Assembly: GCA_014380365.1 (NCBI GenBank) | Contig: JACMJZ010000026.1 | Location: 177,891-241,890 of the forward strand | Reading direction: 5' to 3' | DNA: 64,000 bases | From: Pyrinomonadaceae bacterium | GTDB taxonomy: Bacteria; Acidobacteriota; Blastocatellia; Pyrinomonadales; Pyrinomonadaceae | Part shown: piece after piece, positions 52,587 through 62,231 of the stretch | Layout: every line of letters starts with the position of its first letter | Numbering within the stretch: the stretch's first letter is position 1 | Program-made: the position numbers and the translations under genes | The notes under the pieces: generated by a model | The model's input: the letters and a program-made list of their open reading frames with translations, nothing else | Database searches by the model: none | What the model was told of the DNA's origin: nothing

Positions 52587-53696
52587 ATGCGCGTGTTGAT
52601 AGCCGCTGGCGGAACTGGCGGTCACATTTATCCGGGCATCGCGGTCGCTAAAGAAATTCAGCGCCGGGAGCCGGAGTCGGAAGTGAGATTTGTAGGGACT
52701 GCCCGCGGACTCGAGAACAAACTGGTGCGGCAAGCAGGGTTTGAACTTTCGATCATTGAAAGCGCCGGTCTAAAGAATGTCGGGGGCATCGCGCGCGCAC
52801 GCGGGGTGCTGTTAATCCCAAAGAGCTTGTGGGCCGCCCGGAATTTGCTCAGGAGGTTTCGGCCGGACATCGTAATCGGTGCGGGTGGTTACGTATCGGG
52901 CCCGGTGCTGCTGACGGCAGCACTCGTGAACCTCCCGACGCTCGTGATGGAGTCGAACGCGCTGCCAGGGTGGACGAATCGAGTGTTGGCGCGTTTTGTT
53001 GATAAGGCTGCGGTTTCCTTTCGCGCGGCTCTGCCTTACTTCCGTGGCAAGGCTGAAGTGACCGGTAACCCGGTGCGGCGCGAGTTCTTTGAGATACCTG
53101 CACGACAGCGTGATGCTTCGCAGTTTTCAGTTTTGGTGTTTGGCGGATCGCAGGGTGCGCACGCGATAAACGAAGCTATGATCGCAGCCCTGCCGCAACT
53201 GGGAAGCTTGCGCACGGTGCTGCGGATCACACATCAAACCGGCGAGACGGATTTTGAGAAAGTGCGCGCGGGCTACCTCGATGCGGGTTGGTCCGAACGA
53301 GTGGATGTCAGGCGCTATATCGACGACATGGTTATTTCTTTTGGCAACGCGGACCTTGTCATCTCCCGGGCGGGCGCCACGACGACTGCGGAACTGATAG
53401 CGGCGGGAAAAGCAGCCATCATGATCCCGTTTCCGTTGGCGGCTGACGATCACCAGAGGAAGAACGCCGAGGCGCTGGTGGCAGAGGGGGCGGCGAAGAT
53501 GATTCTGCAGCAGGACCTCACTGGGCCGACGCTGGCAGGAGAGCTGGAAAGGCTGGTCCGGTCGCCAGATGAGGTGAGGAAGATGGAAGAAGCGATTAGG
53601 GGGTTGGCGCGCGGAGATGCCTCCGCCGCGGTGGTGGATATGATTGAGAAACTCGTCGGAGCTTTGACCGTCGACCGTCGACCGTCGACGGTCTAA
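52587..53696 (+). CDS. murG: UDP-GlcNAc:lipid I GlcNAc transferase
   Basis: A 369-residue Mur[48 protein letters not shown] and [18 protein letters not shown]. It completes lipid II at the inner face of the membrane. The last residues (TVDRRPSTV) are encoded by a GACCGTC/GACGGTC palindromic repeat (53666-53693). murC follows after 4 bases. Confidence 0.97.
   Translation: MRVLIAAGGTGGHIYPGIAVAKEIQRREPESEVRFVGTARGLENKLVRQAGFELSIIESAGLKNVGGIARARGVLLIPKSLWAARNLLRRFRPDIVIGAGGYVSGPVLLTAALVNLPTLVMESNALPGWTNRVLARFVDKAAVSFRAALPYFRGKAEVTGNPVRREFFEIPARQRDASQFSVLVFGGSQGAHAINEAMIAALPQLGSLRTVLRITHQTGETDFEKVRAGYLDAGWSERVDVRRYIDDMVISFGNADLVISRAGATTTAELIAAGKAAIMIPFPLAADDHQRKNAEALVAEGAAKMILQQDLTGPTLAGELERLVRSPDEVRKMEEAIRGLARGDASAAVVDMIEKLVGALTVDRRPSTV
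53666..53693. repeat. ACCGTCG tandem palindrome at the murG 3' end
   Basis: Three GACCGTC-type words, the last inverted to GACGGTC, form a small palindrome that encodes the C-terminus of MurG. Confidence 0.6.
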
Positions 53697-53700
53697 AGAT

Positions 53701-55104
53701 ATGTTTAGAAGAATTCAGCACGTACATTTTGTTGGCATCGGCGGAATCGGCATGTCGGGAATCGCCGAGGTGCTGGTCAACCTTGGCTTCCGCGTCTCCG
53801 GTTCCGACGCCAAACGGTCAAACGTGACGGACCGCCTACAAGGAATGGGGATTGACTTCGCTGAAGGGCACGCCGCAGAGAATGTTGGTGACGCGCACGT
53901 GGTCGTTCGATCCACCGCCGTGCGTGATGAAAATCCGGAAGTGATGGAAGCGCACCGGCGTTCCATCCCCGTTATTCCTCGTGCAGAAATGCTGGCCGAG
54001 CTAATGCGTCTGAAGCCGCACACGGTGGCGGTTGCGGGTTCACACGGCAAGACGTCTACAACTTCGATGGTTGCCACCGTACTTGGTCACGCGGGGATGG
54101 ACCCGACGATCGTGGTCGGCGGCGTTGTGGGTGCTTTCGGATCAAACGCGCACCTGGGCACCAGCGATTTGATGGTGGTTGAGGCGGATGAGAGCGACCG
54201 CTCGTTTCTGATGCTGACGCCGACGATCGCGGTGGTTACCAATATCGATCGCGAGCACATGGACTACTACAACGATATGGACGACGTGCGCGCGTGCTTT
54301 ACGAGTTTCGTAAACAAGGTTCCGTTTTATGGCGCGTCGGTTTTGTGTCTCGACGATCCGAATGTGCAGGCAATCATCCCTGCGGTTGAGCGTCGTCGCA
54401 TAACTTTCGGCTTAAGCGCCCAGGCTGATATCTCGGCGCACAATATCCGGTTCGATCAGAACTTCGGATCGGTCTTCAGTGTTTGGCACGGAGCCGATGT
54501 GGTCGGCGACATTTCCCTGCCGGTGCCCGGTTTGCACAACGTCTATAACGCGCTGGCAGCAATTGCCGTTGGCTTTGAGTTGGACGTTCCCTTTCAGCAA
54601 ATCGTCGCGGCGCTCAGCAGTTTCACCGGAGCGGGGCGGCGGTTTCAATTCAAGGGCGAGTCGGGTGGCGTGATGGTGGTTGACGACTATGGTCATCATC
54701 CGACTGAAGTGAAGGCGACCTTGGCGGCCGCGAAAATCGGGTCCGGCGGCAGGCGGATCGTGGTTCTGTTTCAGCCGCATCGCTACAGCCGCACGCATGA
54801 TCTGATGGAAGAATTTGCCCGCTCTTTCAACAATGCCGACACGCTATTCGTCACCGATATTTATGCCGCAAGCGAAGATCCAATCGAGGGAACGACTGCT
54901 GAATCCTTGACCGCGGCGATCAAGCGTTTCGGGCACAAGGATGTGCGCTACGTGGGCGCGCTCGAGACTGCCGCGGAGGCTTTGCGCGATCACGTCCTGC
55001 CGGGCGACCTGGTTTTGACGCTGGGTGCGGGAACGGTTAGCCGGGTCAGCGATCAATTGCTGGCCTTGCTTCGCGAGCGCAGCGAAGCGAAGGGTAGTGC
55101 CTAA
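53701..55104 (+). CDS. murC: UDP-MurNAc:L-alanine ligase
   Basis: A 467-residue Mur ligase: [54 protein letters not shown], and [16 protein letters not shown]. It adds L-Ala to UDP-MurNAc. It is followed by murB after 41 bp. Confidence 0.97.
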   Translation: MFRRIQHVHFVGIGGIGMSGIAEVLVNLGFRVSGSDAKRSNVTDRLQGMGIDFAEGHAAENVGDAHVVVRSTAVRDENPEVMEAHRRSIPVIPRAEMLAELMRLKPHTVAVAGSHGKTSTTSMVATVLGHAGMDPTIVVGGVVGAFGSNAHLGTSDLMVVEADESDRSFLMLTPTIAVVTNIDREHMDYYNDMDDVRACFTSFVNKVPFYGASVLCLDDPNVQAIIPAVERRRITFGLSAQADISAHNIRFDQNFGSVFSVWHGADVVGDISLPVPGLHNVYNALAAIAVGFELDVPFQQIVAALSSFTGAGRRFQFKGESGGVMVVDDYGHHPTEVKATLAAAKIGSGGRRIVVLFQPHRYSRTHDLMEEFARSFNNADTLFVTDIYAASEDPIEGTTAESLTAAIKRFGHKDVRYVGALETAAEALRDHVLPGDLVLTLGAGTVSRVSDQLLALLRERSEAKGSA

Positions 55105-55145
55105 CTTGACGAAAATTGCCCCAACGGAATTACGCACGACACGTT

Positions 55146-56168
55146 ATGAGTGAACCTGGAATAGAAACTGACTTTCGAGAACGCGACATTCGGTTGCAGG
55201 AGATTGCAACGCGGCTGGGCGTGCGCGCAGAGCGCGGTAAGCGTTTTGCGGAGTTGACGAGTCTGCGAGTGGGCGGCGCGATTGATTGGGTTTTGTCGCC
55301 ACAAACTGAAGCGCAAGCCGCGGCTATTGTGCATGAGATGGACACGGCGGGAATTGGCTGGCGGGCGCTGGGGTCGGGCAGCAACATCCTGGCCGACGAT
55401 GGCGATCATCGTTACGTCGTTTTGAGTCTGAAAGATCTAAAGGGCGAACTTGAGTTTGACGGCGAGCGCGTCTCTGTTCCGGCAGGTTATTCGCTCCCGC
55501 GGCTTTGCATCGATGTGGCGCGCCACGGTCTCTCGGGAATCGAAGGCCTGGGCGGTATTCCAGGGACGGTCGGCGGAGCGCTATGGATGAACGCGGGCGC
55601 ATATGGCCATGAGATAGGAACAGTCACTGAGACAGTGCGCGTCGCGCGCGAGGGCAAAGTGGTGGAGGTTCCGGGCGAAGACATCCAGTGGAATTATCGT
55701 CACACGTCGTTCACAGAAGGGGAGTTACTGCTTGGCGCCACTCTGCGTTTCACCCCTGACGACGCAGACAAAATTCGCGCGCGCATGGAAGACGCGAAGT
55801 CACGACGGATGGCGACGCAGCCCCACGGCTCACGCTCGGCGGGATGTTTCTTCAAGAATCCGCCGGCCAGCGTGGGTGGCACCGGAAAGATGATTGACGA
55901 CATGGGAATGAAGGGAGCGCGCCGAGGCAGCGCGGTCGTATCCCCGGTCCATGCCAATTTCATCGTCACCGAAGGAGAAGGCGCGCTCGCCGAGGATGCA
56001 CTGGCGCTTGCCGAAGAGATTCGCGAACGCGTCAAGCGCGAGCAGGGAATTGAACTTGAGTATGAGGTCGAACTTTGGCGAGCGAAGGATCCGGGCACAA
56101 GGAACGCAACGACAACTGCTTCGGACGGAAAGTCTAACAGCGAATCAACTGAAAAGGAGCCGACGTGA
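55146..56168 (+). CDS. murB: UDP-N-acetylenolpyruvoylglucosamine reductase
   Basis: From ATG 55146 the protein has 340 residues: LTSLRVGGAIDWVLSPQTE, LGSGSNILADD, GIPGTVGGALWMNAGAYGHE (FAD site), and RSAGCFFKNP with the catalytic Ser/Cys region. The last 20 residues are a hydrophilic tail. It makes UDP-MurNAc, the substrate of MurC encoded before it. A TTG start 30 bases upstream is possible but less likely. The stop overlaps the ftsQ start. Confidence 0.95.
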   Translation: MSEPGIETDFRERDIRLQEIATRLGVRAERGKRFAELTSLRVGGAIDWVLSPQTEAQAAAIVHEMDTAGIGWRALGSGSNILADDGDHRYVVLSLKDLKGELEFDGERVSVPAGYSLPRLCIDVARHGLSGIEGLGGIPGTVGGALWMNAGAYGHEIGTVTETVRVAREGKVVEVPGEDIQWNYRHTSFTEGELLLGATLRFTPDDADKIRARMEDAKSRRMATQPHGSRSAGCFFKNPPASVGGTGKMIDDMGMKGARRGSAVVSPVHANFIVTEGEGALAEDALALAEEIRERVKREQGIELEYEVELWRAKDPGTRNATTTASDGKSNSESTEKEPT

Positions 56169-57295
56169 GAGAACAAATCATCGCACATAGAGTGGGCAAT
56201 CGCAGCGGCGGCGCCAACGCGCGCCGATCAGGCGCAGCGGCACAACGCCCTTTGCGACGCGATCGCGCCGGCGACGGCGACCGGATCGCAACACGATTGC
56301 GCGCTCTGGTTGGTTATCTGCCGTCCTTTCTAAAGCTCGTGCTGGCAATCGTCGCGGGGCTGTTGGTCTTCGCGGGCTACCGTGCGGCGGCGTCTGCTAG
56401 TTTCTTCAAAGTGCGCAATGTTGAGGTGCAGGGCACGTCCAGAGTTTCAGCAACTGAGGTCCAGGCTTTGGTTCGACGAGACGTTGAGAAGACTGGCGTA
56501 TGGAAAGCAGACCTTGCCGGAGTGAGCGCACGGCTTGAGCGCCTCCCATGGGTGCGTAGCGTCGTAGTCTCGCGTGTGTTGCCGGATGGAATCCGCGTCC
56601 GCATTTCGGAGCGCGTGCCGCGTGCCGTGGTGCGAACAGCGTCGGGCCGCTTTCGCTGGGTCGACGAAGACGCAGTGTTGCTCGGCGAGATGTTGCCGAC
56701 GGATCAAATACCCTCCTTTTTTCTGCGCGGGTTGAATGAAGAAGATGCTGCGGCCACGCGTGGTGAGAATCGCGAACGAGTGCAAAAGTTCATGGAGTTG
56801 CAAAGAGACTGGGATGCCGCGGGATTATCGGAACGCGTGAGCGAAGTAAACCTGATCGACATTCATGACATTCGCGCACAATTGGCCGGCGATAATTCGC
56901 AGATCGAAGTTCGCCTGGGGTCGCAGGATCAAGGCAACCGCTTGAGGAAGGCTTTGGAAGTACTCGATGGACAACGCCAGATGTCGCATGGCGGGCTTAT
57001 CAGTTACATCGATCTTAGTCAGGGTCGGAGAGCCATCGTGGGTTTGGTGACAGGTGCTCAGGCGACGGCGACCAACAGTGCAGAGCCTGAGGCTCTGGCA
57101 GTTGAGCCGGCACCGAAGTCGGTGGCGGAGAAGAAGCCCGATCGCGAGAAGACCCTGAGCGCCGTTCGCGACGCCAGAGTTGCTTCGGCCGCGACCACGA
57201 CTGCGAGTAGTAAGGCTAAAAAAGAGCGTGACGCCAAACAGCGGAGCTTGGAAAAGAAATCAGACAAGACGCTGAAGACCGCACGCCGCAACTGA
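56165..57295 (+). CDS. ftsQ: Cell division protein FtsQ/DivIB
   Basis: A 376-residue bitopic protein from GTG 56165 (GTGA overlap with murB). It has a basic cytoplasmic part, one membrane helix (about 55-78, LVLAIVAGLLVFAGY), then the POTRA domain (FFKVRNVEVQGTSRVSATEVQALV) and the FtsQ domain (RLPWVRSVVVSRVLPDGIRVRISE). About 75 residues beyond the usual end are Ala, Glu and Lys rich (AEKKPDREKT; KSDKTLKTARRN), an unusual basic tail outside the membrane. Confidence 0.93.
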   Translation: MREQIIAHRVGNRSGGANARRSGAAAQRPLRRDRAGDGDRIATRLRALVGYLPSFLKLVLAIVAGLLVFAGYRAAASASFFKVRNVEVQGTSRVSATEVQALVRRDVEKTGVWKADLAGVSARLERLPWVRSVVVSRVLPDGIRVRISERVPRAVVRTASGRFRWVDEDAVLLGEMLPTDQIPSFFLRGLNEEDAAATRGENRERVQKFMELQRDWDAAGLSERVSEVNLIDIHDIRAQLAGDNSQIEVRLGSQDQGNRLRKALEVLDGQRQMSHGGLISYIDLSQGRRAIVGLVTGAQATATNSAEPEALAVEPAPKSVAEKKPDREKTLSAVRDARVASAATTTASSKAKKERDAKQRSLEKKSDKTLKTARRN

Positions 57296-57342
57296 CGATT
57301 GGTTTGAACCCGACAACTCGGTCTCCTAAGGAGCACTAGTAA

Positions 57343-58605
57343 ATGGCCAAGCGCACGCAACACACAATCGGTCTGGATATTGGCACCAGCAGGGTGACGT
57401 GTATCGCGTGCGAACCAGGCGAGGGCGGGCTGCTCGACATCGTGGGTATTGGCGAGGCCGAGGCACGTGGTCTGCGAAAGGGAGTGATCGTTAATCCTGA
57501 GGCAGCCGTCGATTCGATCAAGAAAGCGGTGGAAGAAGCTGAACGAATGAGTGGGATACAAGCGGAGGAGGTCACGATCAATTTGGCCGGCTCGCATATC
57601 CTCGGGTTCAACGGTCAGGCGATCGTGGCTGTTTCGGGTCGTGATCGAGAGATCACGGCTGAAGACGTTCGTCGAGCTATCGACTCCGCTTGTGCGATTC
57701 AGCTTCCAGCTGGCCGCGAGATAGTGGACCGCCTGCCGCAGGAATTCATCGTTGACGATCAGGATGGAATCAATGACCCCGTGGGAATGATTGGCGCCCG
57801 GCTCGCCGTCAAAGTCCACATTATTACCAGCCCGGTCACAGCCCGGCAGAACGCCATCAACGCCGTCAATCGCGCGGGGCTGATTGTGGCCGATATGGTC
57901 CTGGAGCAACTCGCCGCCGCCGAGGCGTCGTTGACGGAAGACGATCGAGAATTTGGTGCGGCGCTGGTGGATGTAGGAGCTGAAACGACCGGACTAGTCA
58001 TCTACCAACGCGGCGCCGTGCAGCATACGGCGGTTTTCCCTTTGGGTGGTTCCCATTTCACCAATGACATAGCTTTTGGGCTGCGCACGCCGATTCCCGA
58101 CGCGGAGAAGATTAAGCGAAGAGTGGGCTCCGCTTGTAGCACTTCGCTCTCCGAGATGGAACGGAGTGAATTAGTGGATGTTCCGTCGGTTGGCGGCCGA
58201 GCGCCACGACAACTTTCCAGACAGATTCTTTGCGACATTCTGCAGCCTCGTGCCGAGGAAGTGCTCATGCACGTTGCTGACGAAATCAAGGACGCCGGTT
58301 GGGAACGGCAACTCTCGAGCGGAGTGGTATTGACTGGCGGCGGAGCGTTGCTTAGTGGCATGACGGAGATCGCGGAGCAGGTCTTCGACGCTCCGGTCCG
58401 CCTTGGCTTTCCCGAACGAGATAGGTTTGGTGGGCTGGTGGAAGATGTGCAGAGCCCAGCGTGGGCAGCGGCTACCGGGCTGGCCCTGGTCGCTAGCCGT
58501 GCTCAAGCGAGCGAGTTGCGTACAGCGATGACGCGCAGAGGGTCGACCGGAAGGCTCACTCATTTTGTTTCAAAGTTTCGAAATCGTTTCAGTAGTATTT
58601 TTTGA
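57343..58605 (+). CDS. ftsA: Cell division protein FtsA
   Basis: A 420-residue actin-like protein: [19 protein letters not shown], the 1C domain ([15 protein letters not shown]), [17 protein letters not shown] (phosphate 2), [12 protein letters not shown] (adenosine motif), and the C-terminal amphipathic anchor [14 protein letters not shown]. It tethers FtsZ to the membrane. AAGGAG precedes the start. The gene ends 133 bp before ftsZ. Confidence 0.96.
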   Translation: MAKRTQHTIGLDIGTSRVTCIACEPGEGGLLDIVGIGEAEARGLRKGVIVNPEAAVDSIKKAVEEAERMSGIQAEEVTINLAGSHILGFNGQAIVAVSGRDREITAEDVRRAIDSACAIQLPAGREIVDRLPQEFIVDDQDGINDPVGMIGARLAVKVHIITSPVTARQNAINAVNRAGLIVADMVLEQLAAAEASLTEDDREFGAALVDVGAETTGLVIYQRGAVQHTAVFPLGGSHFTNDIAFGLRTPIPDAEKIKRRVGSACSTSLSEMERSELVDVPSVGGRAPRQLSRQILCDILQPRAEEVLMHVADEIKDAGWERQLSSGVVLTGGGALLSGMTEIAEQVFDAPVRLGFPERDRFGGLVEDVQSPAWAAATGLALVASRAQASELRTAMTRRGSTGRLTHFVSKFRNRFSSIF

Positions 58606-58658
58606 CAAGTTGTTGTATGCTTTCGCCCCGATCGCACAAGATATAGTCCGCTATATAT
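58602..58658 (+). promoter_or_regulatory. Possible additional ftsZ promoter region
   Basis: TTGACA overlaps the ftsA stop codon, and TATAGT (58642-58647) and TATATA follow in an AT-rich stretch. No pair has ideal 17-base spacing, so the box assignment is uncertain, but the AT content stands out from its surroundings. Confidence 0.3.
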
Positions 58659-58738
58659 GGACGCCGATGGAGCGAGCAACCCAACATAGAAGGAAGAGGC
58701 CCTGGAAGCCTTCCCGTTTTGGAAGAGAGGACATAACT

Positions 58739-59887
58739 ATGGCAAAGGACGCTCGTCAACTCGGAGGCATTAATATTTTCATTGATGACGACCCGCCGAT
58801 CAGCGGCGCGCGAATAAAAGTGATCGGTGTAGGTGGTGGCGGCAGCAATGCGGTTAACCGCATGATCGAAGCTGGCATCGAGGGAATTGAATTCCTGGTT
58901 GCCAACACCGATCTCCAGGCGCTGAAGAGATCGAAGGCGCCAATAAAAATTCAGCTGGGCAGCAAGCTGACCAAGGGACTTGGAGCCGGCGCCAACCCAA
59001 ATGTTGGAAAAGAAGCCGCTTTAGAGGATACCGAAAAAATCATTGAGGTCCTGGAAGGTGCGGACATGGTGTTTGTTACCACCGGGCTGGGCGGTGGCAC
59101 AGGCACGGGCGCGGCGCCAATTATTGCTTCGCTGGCAACTGAGCTAGGGGCGCTGACCGTGGCGGTTGTTACCAAGCCCTTCCACTTCGAAGGACGCCGC
59201 AGAATGCATCAAGCAGAACAAGGTTTACGCGAGCTGCGCGAATGCGTGGACACCGTCATCACGATTCCAAACGAGCGTCTGCTGCACACTGTCGAGAAGA
59301 CGTCTTCGCTCGCCGATTCATTCGGAGTAGCCGACGATGTTCTGCGACAGGCAGTACAGGGGATTAGCGATCTGATTACCGTTCCCGGCCTGATCAATCT
59401 TGACTTCGCCGACGTCAAATCGATTATGGAGGGAATGGGAATGGCGTTGATGGGCGCAGGCAGGGCCAGGGGTGAAAACCGGGCGGCAGAGGCGACCCAG
59501 CAGGCGATCTCATCGCCGTTACTGGAGGAAGCTACCATTCAGGGCGCTAAGGGCGTGCTCATTAATATTACTGGTGGACCTGACCTGACGCTCTACGAGG
59601 TTAACGAAGCGTCGACCATTATTCGTGAAGCGGCAGACGAAGACGCAAACATAATCTTCGGCGCGGTCATAGATGAGAACTTAAAGGACGAAATGAAGAT
59701 TACCGTCATCGCTACCGGCTTTGGGCAGGAGTCTATCGCAGTCGCTTCGGCTGCCGCCGTTTCCAGTCTGCCGGCGAACCAACCGCGGTATGTGCAGCGT
59801 CCCGCCGACGATCCAATGCGACCCATGATGCATTCACGTCCGGAGGATCTCGATGTCCCGACATTTATTCGCAAGAAGGCCGACTAA
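58739..59887 (+). CDS. ftsZ: Cell division GTPase FtsZ
   Basis: From ATG 58739 (GAGAGG before it) the protein has 382 residues: [18 protein letters not shown], the tubulin signature [14 protein letters not shown], and the conserved C-terminal peptide [13 protein letters not shown] that binds FtsA. An earlier frame start inside ftsA (58565) is rejected. It is the last gene of the cluster and a second tubulin-superfamily gene in the window beside the divergent one at 5917-7428. Confidence 0.98.
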   Translation: MAKDARQLGGINIFIDDDPPISGARIKVIGVGGGGSNAVNRMIEAGIEGIEFLVANTDLQALKRSKAPIKIQLGSKLTKGLGAGANPNVGKEAALEDTEKIIEVLEGADMVFVTTGLGGGTGTGAAPIIASLATELGALTVAVVTKPFHFEGRRRMHQAEQGLRELRECVDTVITIPNERLLHTVEKTSSLADSFGVADDVLRQAVQGISDLITVPGLINLDFADVKSIMEGMGMALMGAGRARGENRAAEATQQAISSPLLEEATIQGAKGVLINITGGPDLTLYEVNEASTIIREAADEDANIIFGAVIDENLKDEMKITVIATGFGQESIAVASAAAVSSLPANQPRYVQRPADDPMRPMMHSRPEDLDVPTFIRKKAD

Positions 59888-60211
59888 ATATCCCACATTC
59901 GAAGTCGCTGAAAAGGAAGGCCAGGTTAGTTCGCCTTCCTTTTCTATTTTGCGCGGCCGCGTTCGACTGGCTACTGCCGGGGTGATGAAGACAGGCTTAA
60001 ATCTATTGGTTTCCTCTTTGCTTTTTGAGTCTCGGTTGTGTAGCATGCATTCATTCCTTGCAGGTTTTCCATTAAGGGTAAATGTTACGTCCCCTCTCCT
60101 CGAGTGGACGCCGCCTGCGAGTAGTTTAAATCCGCGTCAGCTCATCACCTGTCCTATGTGCGTCGCGCGATCAAATTTTCGACCCGTCCTAATTTTGTGG
60201 AGGTAGAACAA
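59888..60211. other. 324 bp gap after ftsZ
   Basis: It holds the cluster terminator at its left end. The rest shows no gene; a TTGCTT-17-TAGCAT pair near 60019-60047 could be a weak promoter for the Hfq-like gene. Confidence 0.5.
59911..59950 (+). terminator. Terminator of the dcw cluster
   Basis: AAAAGGAAGGC pairs with GCCTTCCTTTT around a 10-base loop, followed by TTTCTATTTT. It begins 24 bases after the ftsZ stop codon. Confidence 0.88.
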
Positions 60212-60640
60212 GTGAGTAATCGTAAACTGATCAGAACCACGCTCGCCGAGGTTAAAGGTAAAGAGCGTCCAGTTGTCCAGCCCAGAGAGCGCTCAAATGG
60301 AAGCGTACACCGCGGGCCCAGCGGCGATGGCGGACGAGGTGAGGGAGGAAGAGAACCAAGTCACCGGCCGCAGCAACGCCCGGCTCCTCAGGTGCGGAAA
60401 CGAACGCCCCCGCCGATGGAGACGAACGCGGAACTTTTCTACTATAAGAAGCAAATTGATTCTCACACACCGATGGTTATTGTGTTGCAGGATGGCGAAG
60501 AAATCGAGGGCACCATCGAGTGGTATGATCGCGGCGCGTTAAAGGTGAATCGTCTGGAAGCTCCTAACCTTTTGCTTCTCAAGAGGAACATCAAATACAT
60601 GTTCAAGGCTGAGGAACGCGTCGCAGAAGCCGAAGCGTAA
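60212..60640 (+). CDS. Hfq/Sm-like RNA-binding protein with disordered N-terminal extension
   Basis: The start GTG 60212 has a perfectly spaced GGAGG (60199-60203) and gives 142 residues. Residues 1-70 are Arg, Gly, Pro and Gln rich and surely disordered. Residues 73-132 form an Sm-like fold: AELFYYKKQIDSHTPMVIVL, then GEEIEGTIEWYDRGALKV and NLLLLKRNIKYMFK, in the order of Hfq Sm1 and Sm2 motifs though without the classic YKHA. A role as an RNA chaperone is likely but the sequence is divergent. The extension precedes the Sm fold, while in many Hfq proteins it follows. Confidence 0.75.
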   Translation: MSNRKLIRTTLAEVKGKERPVVQPRERSNGSVHRGPSGDGGRGEGGREPSHRPQQRPAPQVRKRTPPPMETNAELFYYKKQIDSHTPMVIVLQDGEEIEGTIEWYDRGALKVNRLEAPNLLLLKRNIKYMFKAEERVAEAEA

Positions 60641-60706
60641 GCGGATTCCTTTTTCTTCAGTTCGTACTTCAGTTCGCGCCGTCTGGGTCGCACCCCTGCT
60701 TAAGAA

Positions 60707-61774
60707 ATGAGGGAGTTTCCAAATAACCCATCGGTTTCGAACCCTCGACTCCGCAGAGATCTGCCGCGTATCGCAATCACCATGGGCGATCCGGCCGGTA
60801 TAGGTCCTGAAGTAGTATTAAAGGCGGTTGCCGAAGAAGAGATCCGGCAAGTTTGCATCCCGGTAATCATTGGGGACGCTCAGCTGCTCGCGCACACGGC
60901 CCGCACGCTCGATTTGCAATCGGGTTACGACATCGTTCGCCAGGGTGAGCTGCTACCCGATGAGCTTTCTGAGCCGATAATCTTTCACCTGGATAACATC
61001 GGCGGGTTCATCGAGTCGGGTGTCGAGTCTGGCGCAGCCGGAAAAGCTGCGGGCGGATATATTGAGGCGGCGGTCGAGTTATGCGCGGCGGGTAGTGTCG
61101 ACGCGATCGCCACGGCGCCCATCAACAAGCGATCGTTTTTCCTCGGCGGGTATAGTTTCCCGGGTCACACAGAATTTCTGGCCCACCTCACGCGCAGCGA
61201 AGAATACGCGATGGCTTTCGTGGCTGCGAACCTGCGGATCGTTCTCATCTCGACTCACGTACCTCTGGCCGAAGCAATCAGACTGGTGGAACGCGACCGC
61301 ATCATACGGACGATCAAACTAACGAATCGGGAGTTGAAGCGTTGGGGAATTGAGAGACCCCGCCTCGCGGTCGCTGCCTTGAATCCGCACGGCGCGGAAG
61401 GCGGCTTGTTTGGGATTGAGGAGGCGTCGGAAATTTCGCCTGCGATCGCCTCATGTCACGGAGTTGATGAGATAAACGTGCAGGGCCCGTTCTCGGCAGA
61501 TACGGTATTTCTGCGTGCATCGAGAGGCGAGTTTGACGCGGTTATTGCTTGCTACCACGATCAGGCGATGATTCCGGTAAAATGCCTTTCCTTTGGCGAG
61601 GCCGTGAATGTTACTCTGGGATTGCCGTTTATCCGCACGTCAGTGGATCACGGGACGGCCTTTGACATCGCCGGCAAAGGAATCGCGGAACATTCCAGCA
61701 TGCTGGCGGCGATCAAACTGGCCGCGGAGTTATCCACCAGGGCCGGGGAAAGCGGTTACGCGGTGGAAGTTTAG
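60707..61774 (+). CDS. pdxA: 4-hydroxythreonine-4-phosphate dehydrogenase
   Basis: A 355-residue PdxA: IAITMGDPAGIGPEVVLKA, ATAPINKRSF, PGHTEFLAHL (metal His), CYHDQAMIPVKCLSFG and IRTSVDHGTAFDIAGKG. It oxidises 4-phosphohydroxythreonine in the vitamin B6 pathway. The first 20 residues are a non-conserved leader. It is 66 bp after the Hfq-like gene. Confidence 0.96.
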   Translation: MREFPNNPSVSNPRLRRDLPRIAITMGDPAGIGPEVVLKAVAEEEIRQVCIPVIIGDAQLLAHTARTLDLQSGYDIVRQGELLPDELSEPIIFHLDNIGGFIESGVESGAAGKAAGGYIEAAVELCAAGSVDAIATAPINKRSFFLGGYSFPGHTEFLAHLTRSEEYAMAFVAANLRIVLISTHVPLAEAIRLVERDRIIRTIKLTNRELKRWGIERPRLAVAALNPHGAEGGLFGIEEASEISPAIASCHGVDEINVQGPFSADTVFLRASRGEFDAVIACYHDQAMIPVKCLSFGEAVNVTLGLPFIRTSVDHGTAFDIAGKGIAEHSSMLAAIKLAAELSTRAGESGYAVEV

Positions 61775-61806
61775 AAACCAATCGGCGGGAAGTGTAGAAC
61801 CTCATC

Positions 61807-62223
61807 GTGAATAACGAACCAAACCCAGTTAACGACAAAAACGAAAAGCGCCGCATCCTGGTGGCGGACGACGATCCGGCAATTCTGCGCCTCGTCTCTG
61901 CCATTCTCGAGAAAGAGAACTATGGCGTGGTGACGGCCCGCGACGGCAGGGAAGCATACAAAATCCTGCAAGGCGATCAGAGTTTCACGGCGGCAATCTT
62001 CGACGTGGTGATGCCGCATATTTCCGGGCCGGAGCTCGTCCGTTACATGAAAACGGAAAAGCGGCACATGAAGATTCCGGTAATGATGATGACGGCTGAA
62101 CAGGATCCCAAGTTGTCATCGGACAGTTTCGCCGCCGGCGCCGTCGTCTTTCTGCCGAAACCTTTCACCACCGCGCAACTACATACGATGTTGCAGATGC
62201 TAATTGGCCGCGCCGCAGGCTGA
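61807..62223 (+). CDS. Single-domain response regulator
   Basis: A 138-residue receiver domain from GTG 61807: acidic pocket VADDDPAILRL (D21-D23), phospho-acceptor Asp66 in IFDVVMPHISG, Thr97 in MMTAEQD and Lys118 in FLPKPFT. All signalling residues are present. There is no output domain and no kinase next to it, so it probably works through protein contact as CheY or Spo0F do. Confidence 0.92.
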   Translation: MNNEPNPVNDKNEKRRILVADDDPAILRLVSAILEKENYGVVTARDGREAYKILQGDQSFTAAIFDVVMPHISGPELVRYMKTEKRHMKIPVMMMTAEQDPKLSSDSFAAGAVVFLPKPFTTAQLHTMLQMLIGRAAG

Positions 62224-62231
62224 AATCTTGC

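Noticed and set aside
57058..57909. Minus-strand frame of 283 codons across ftsQ and ftsA
   Set aside because: It crosses the end of one sure gene and the start of another.
58565..58738. Longer FtsZ start inside ftsA
   Set aside because: The added residues have no family match, and ATG 58739 has a good ribosome site and the normal FtsZ start.
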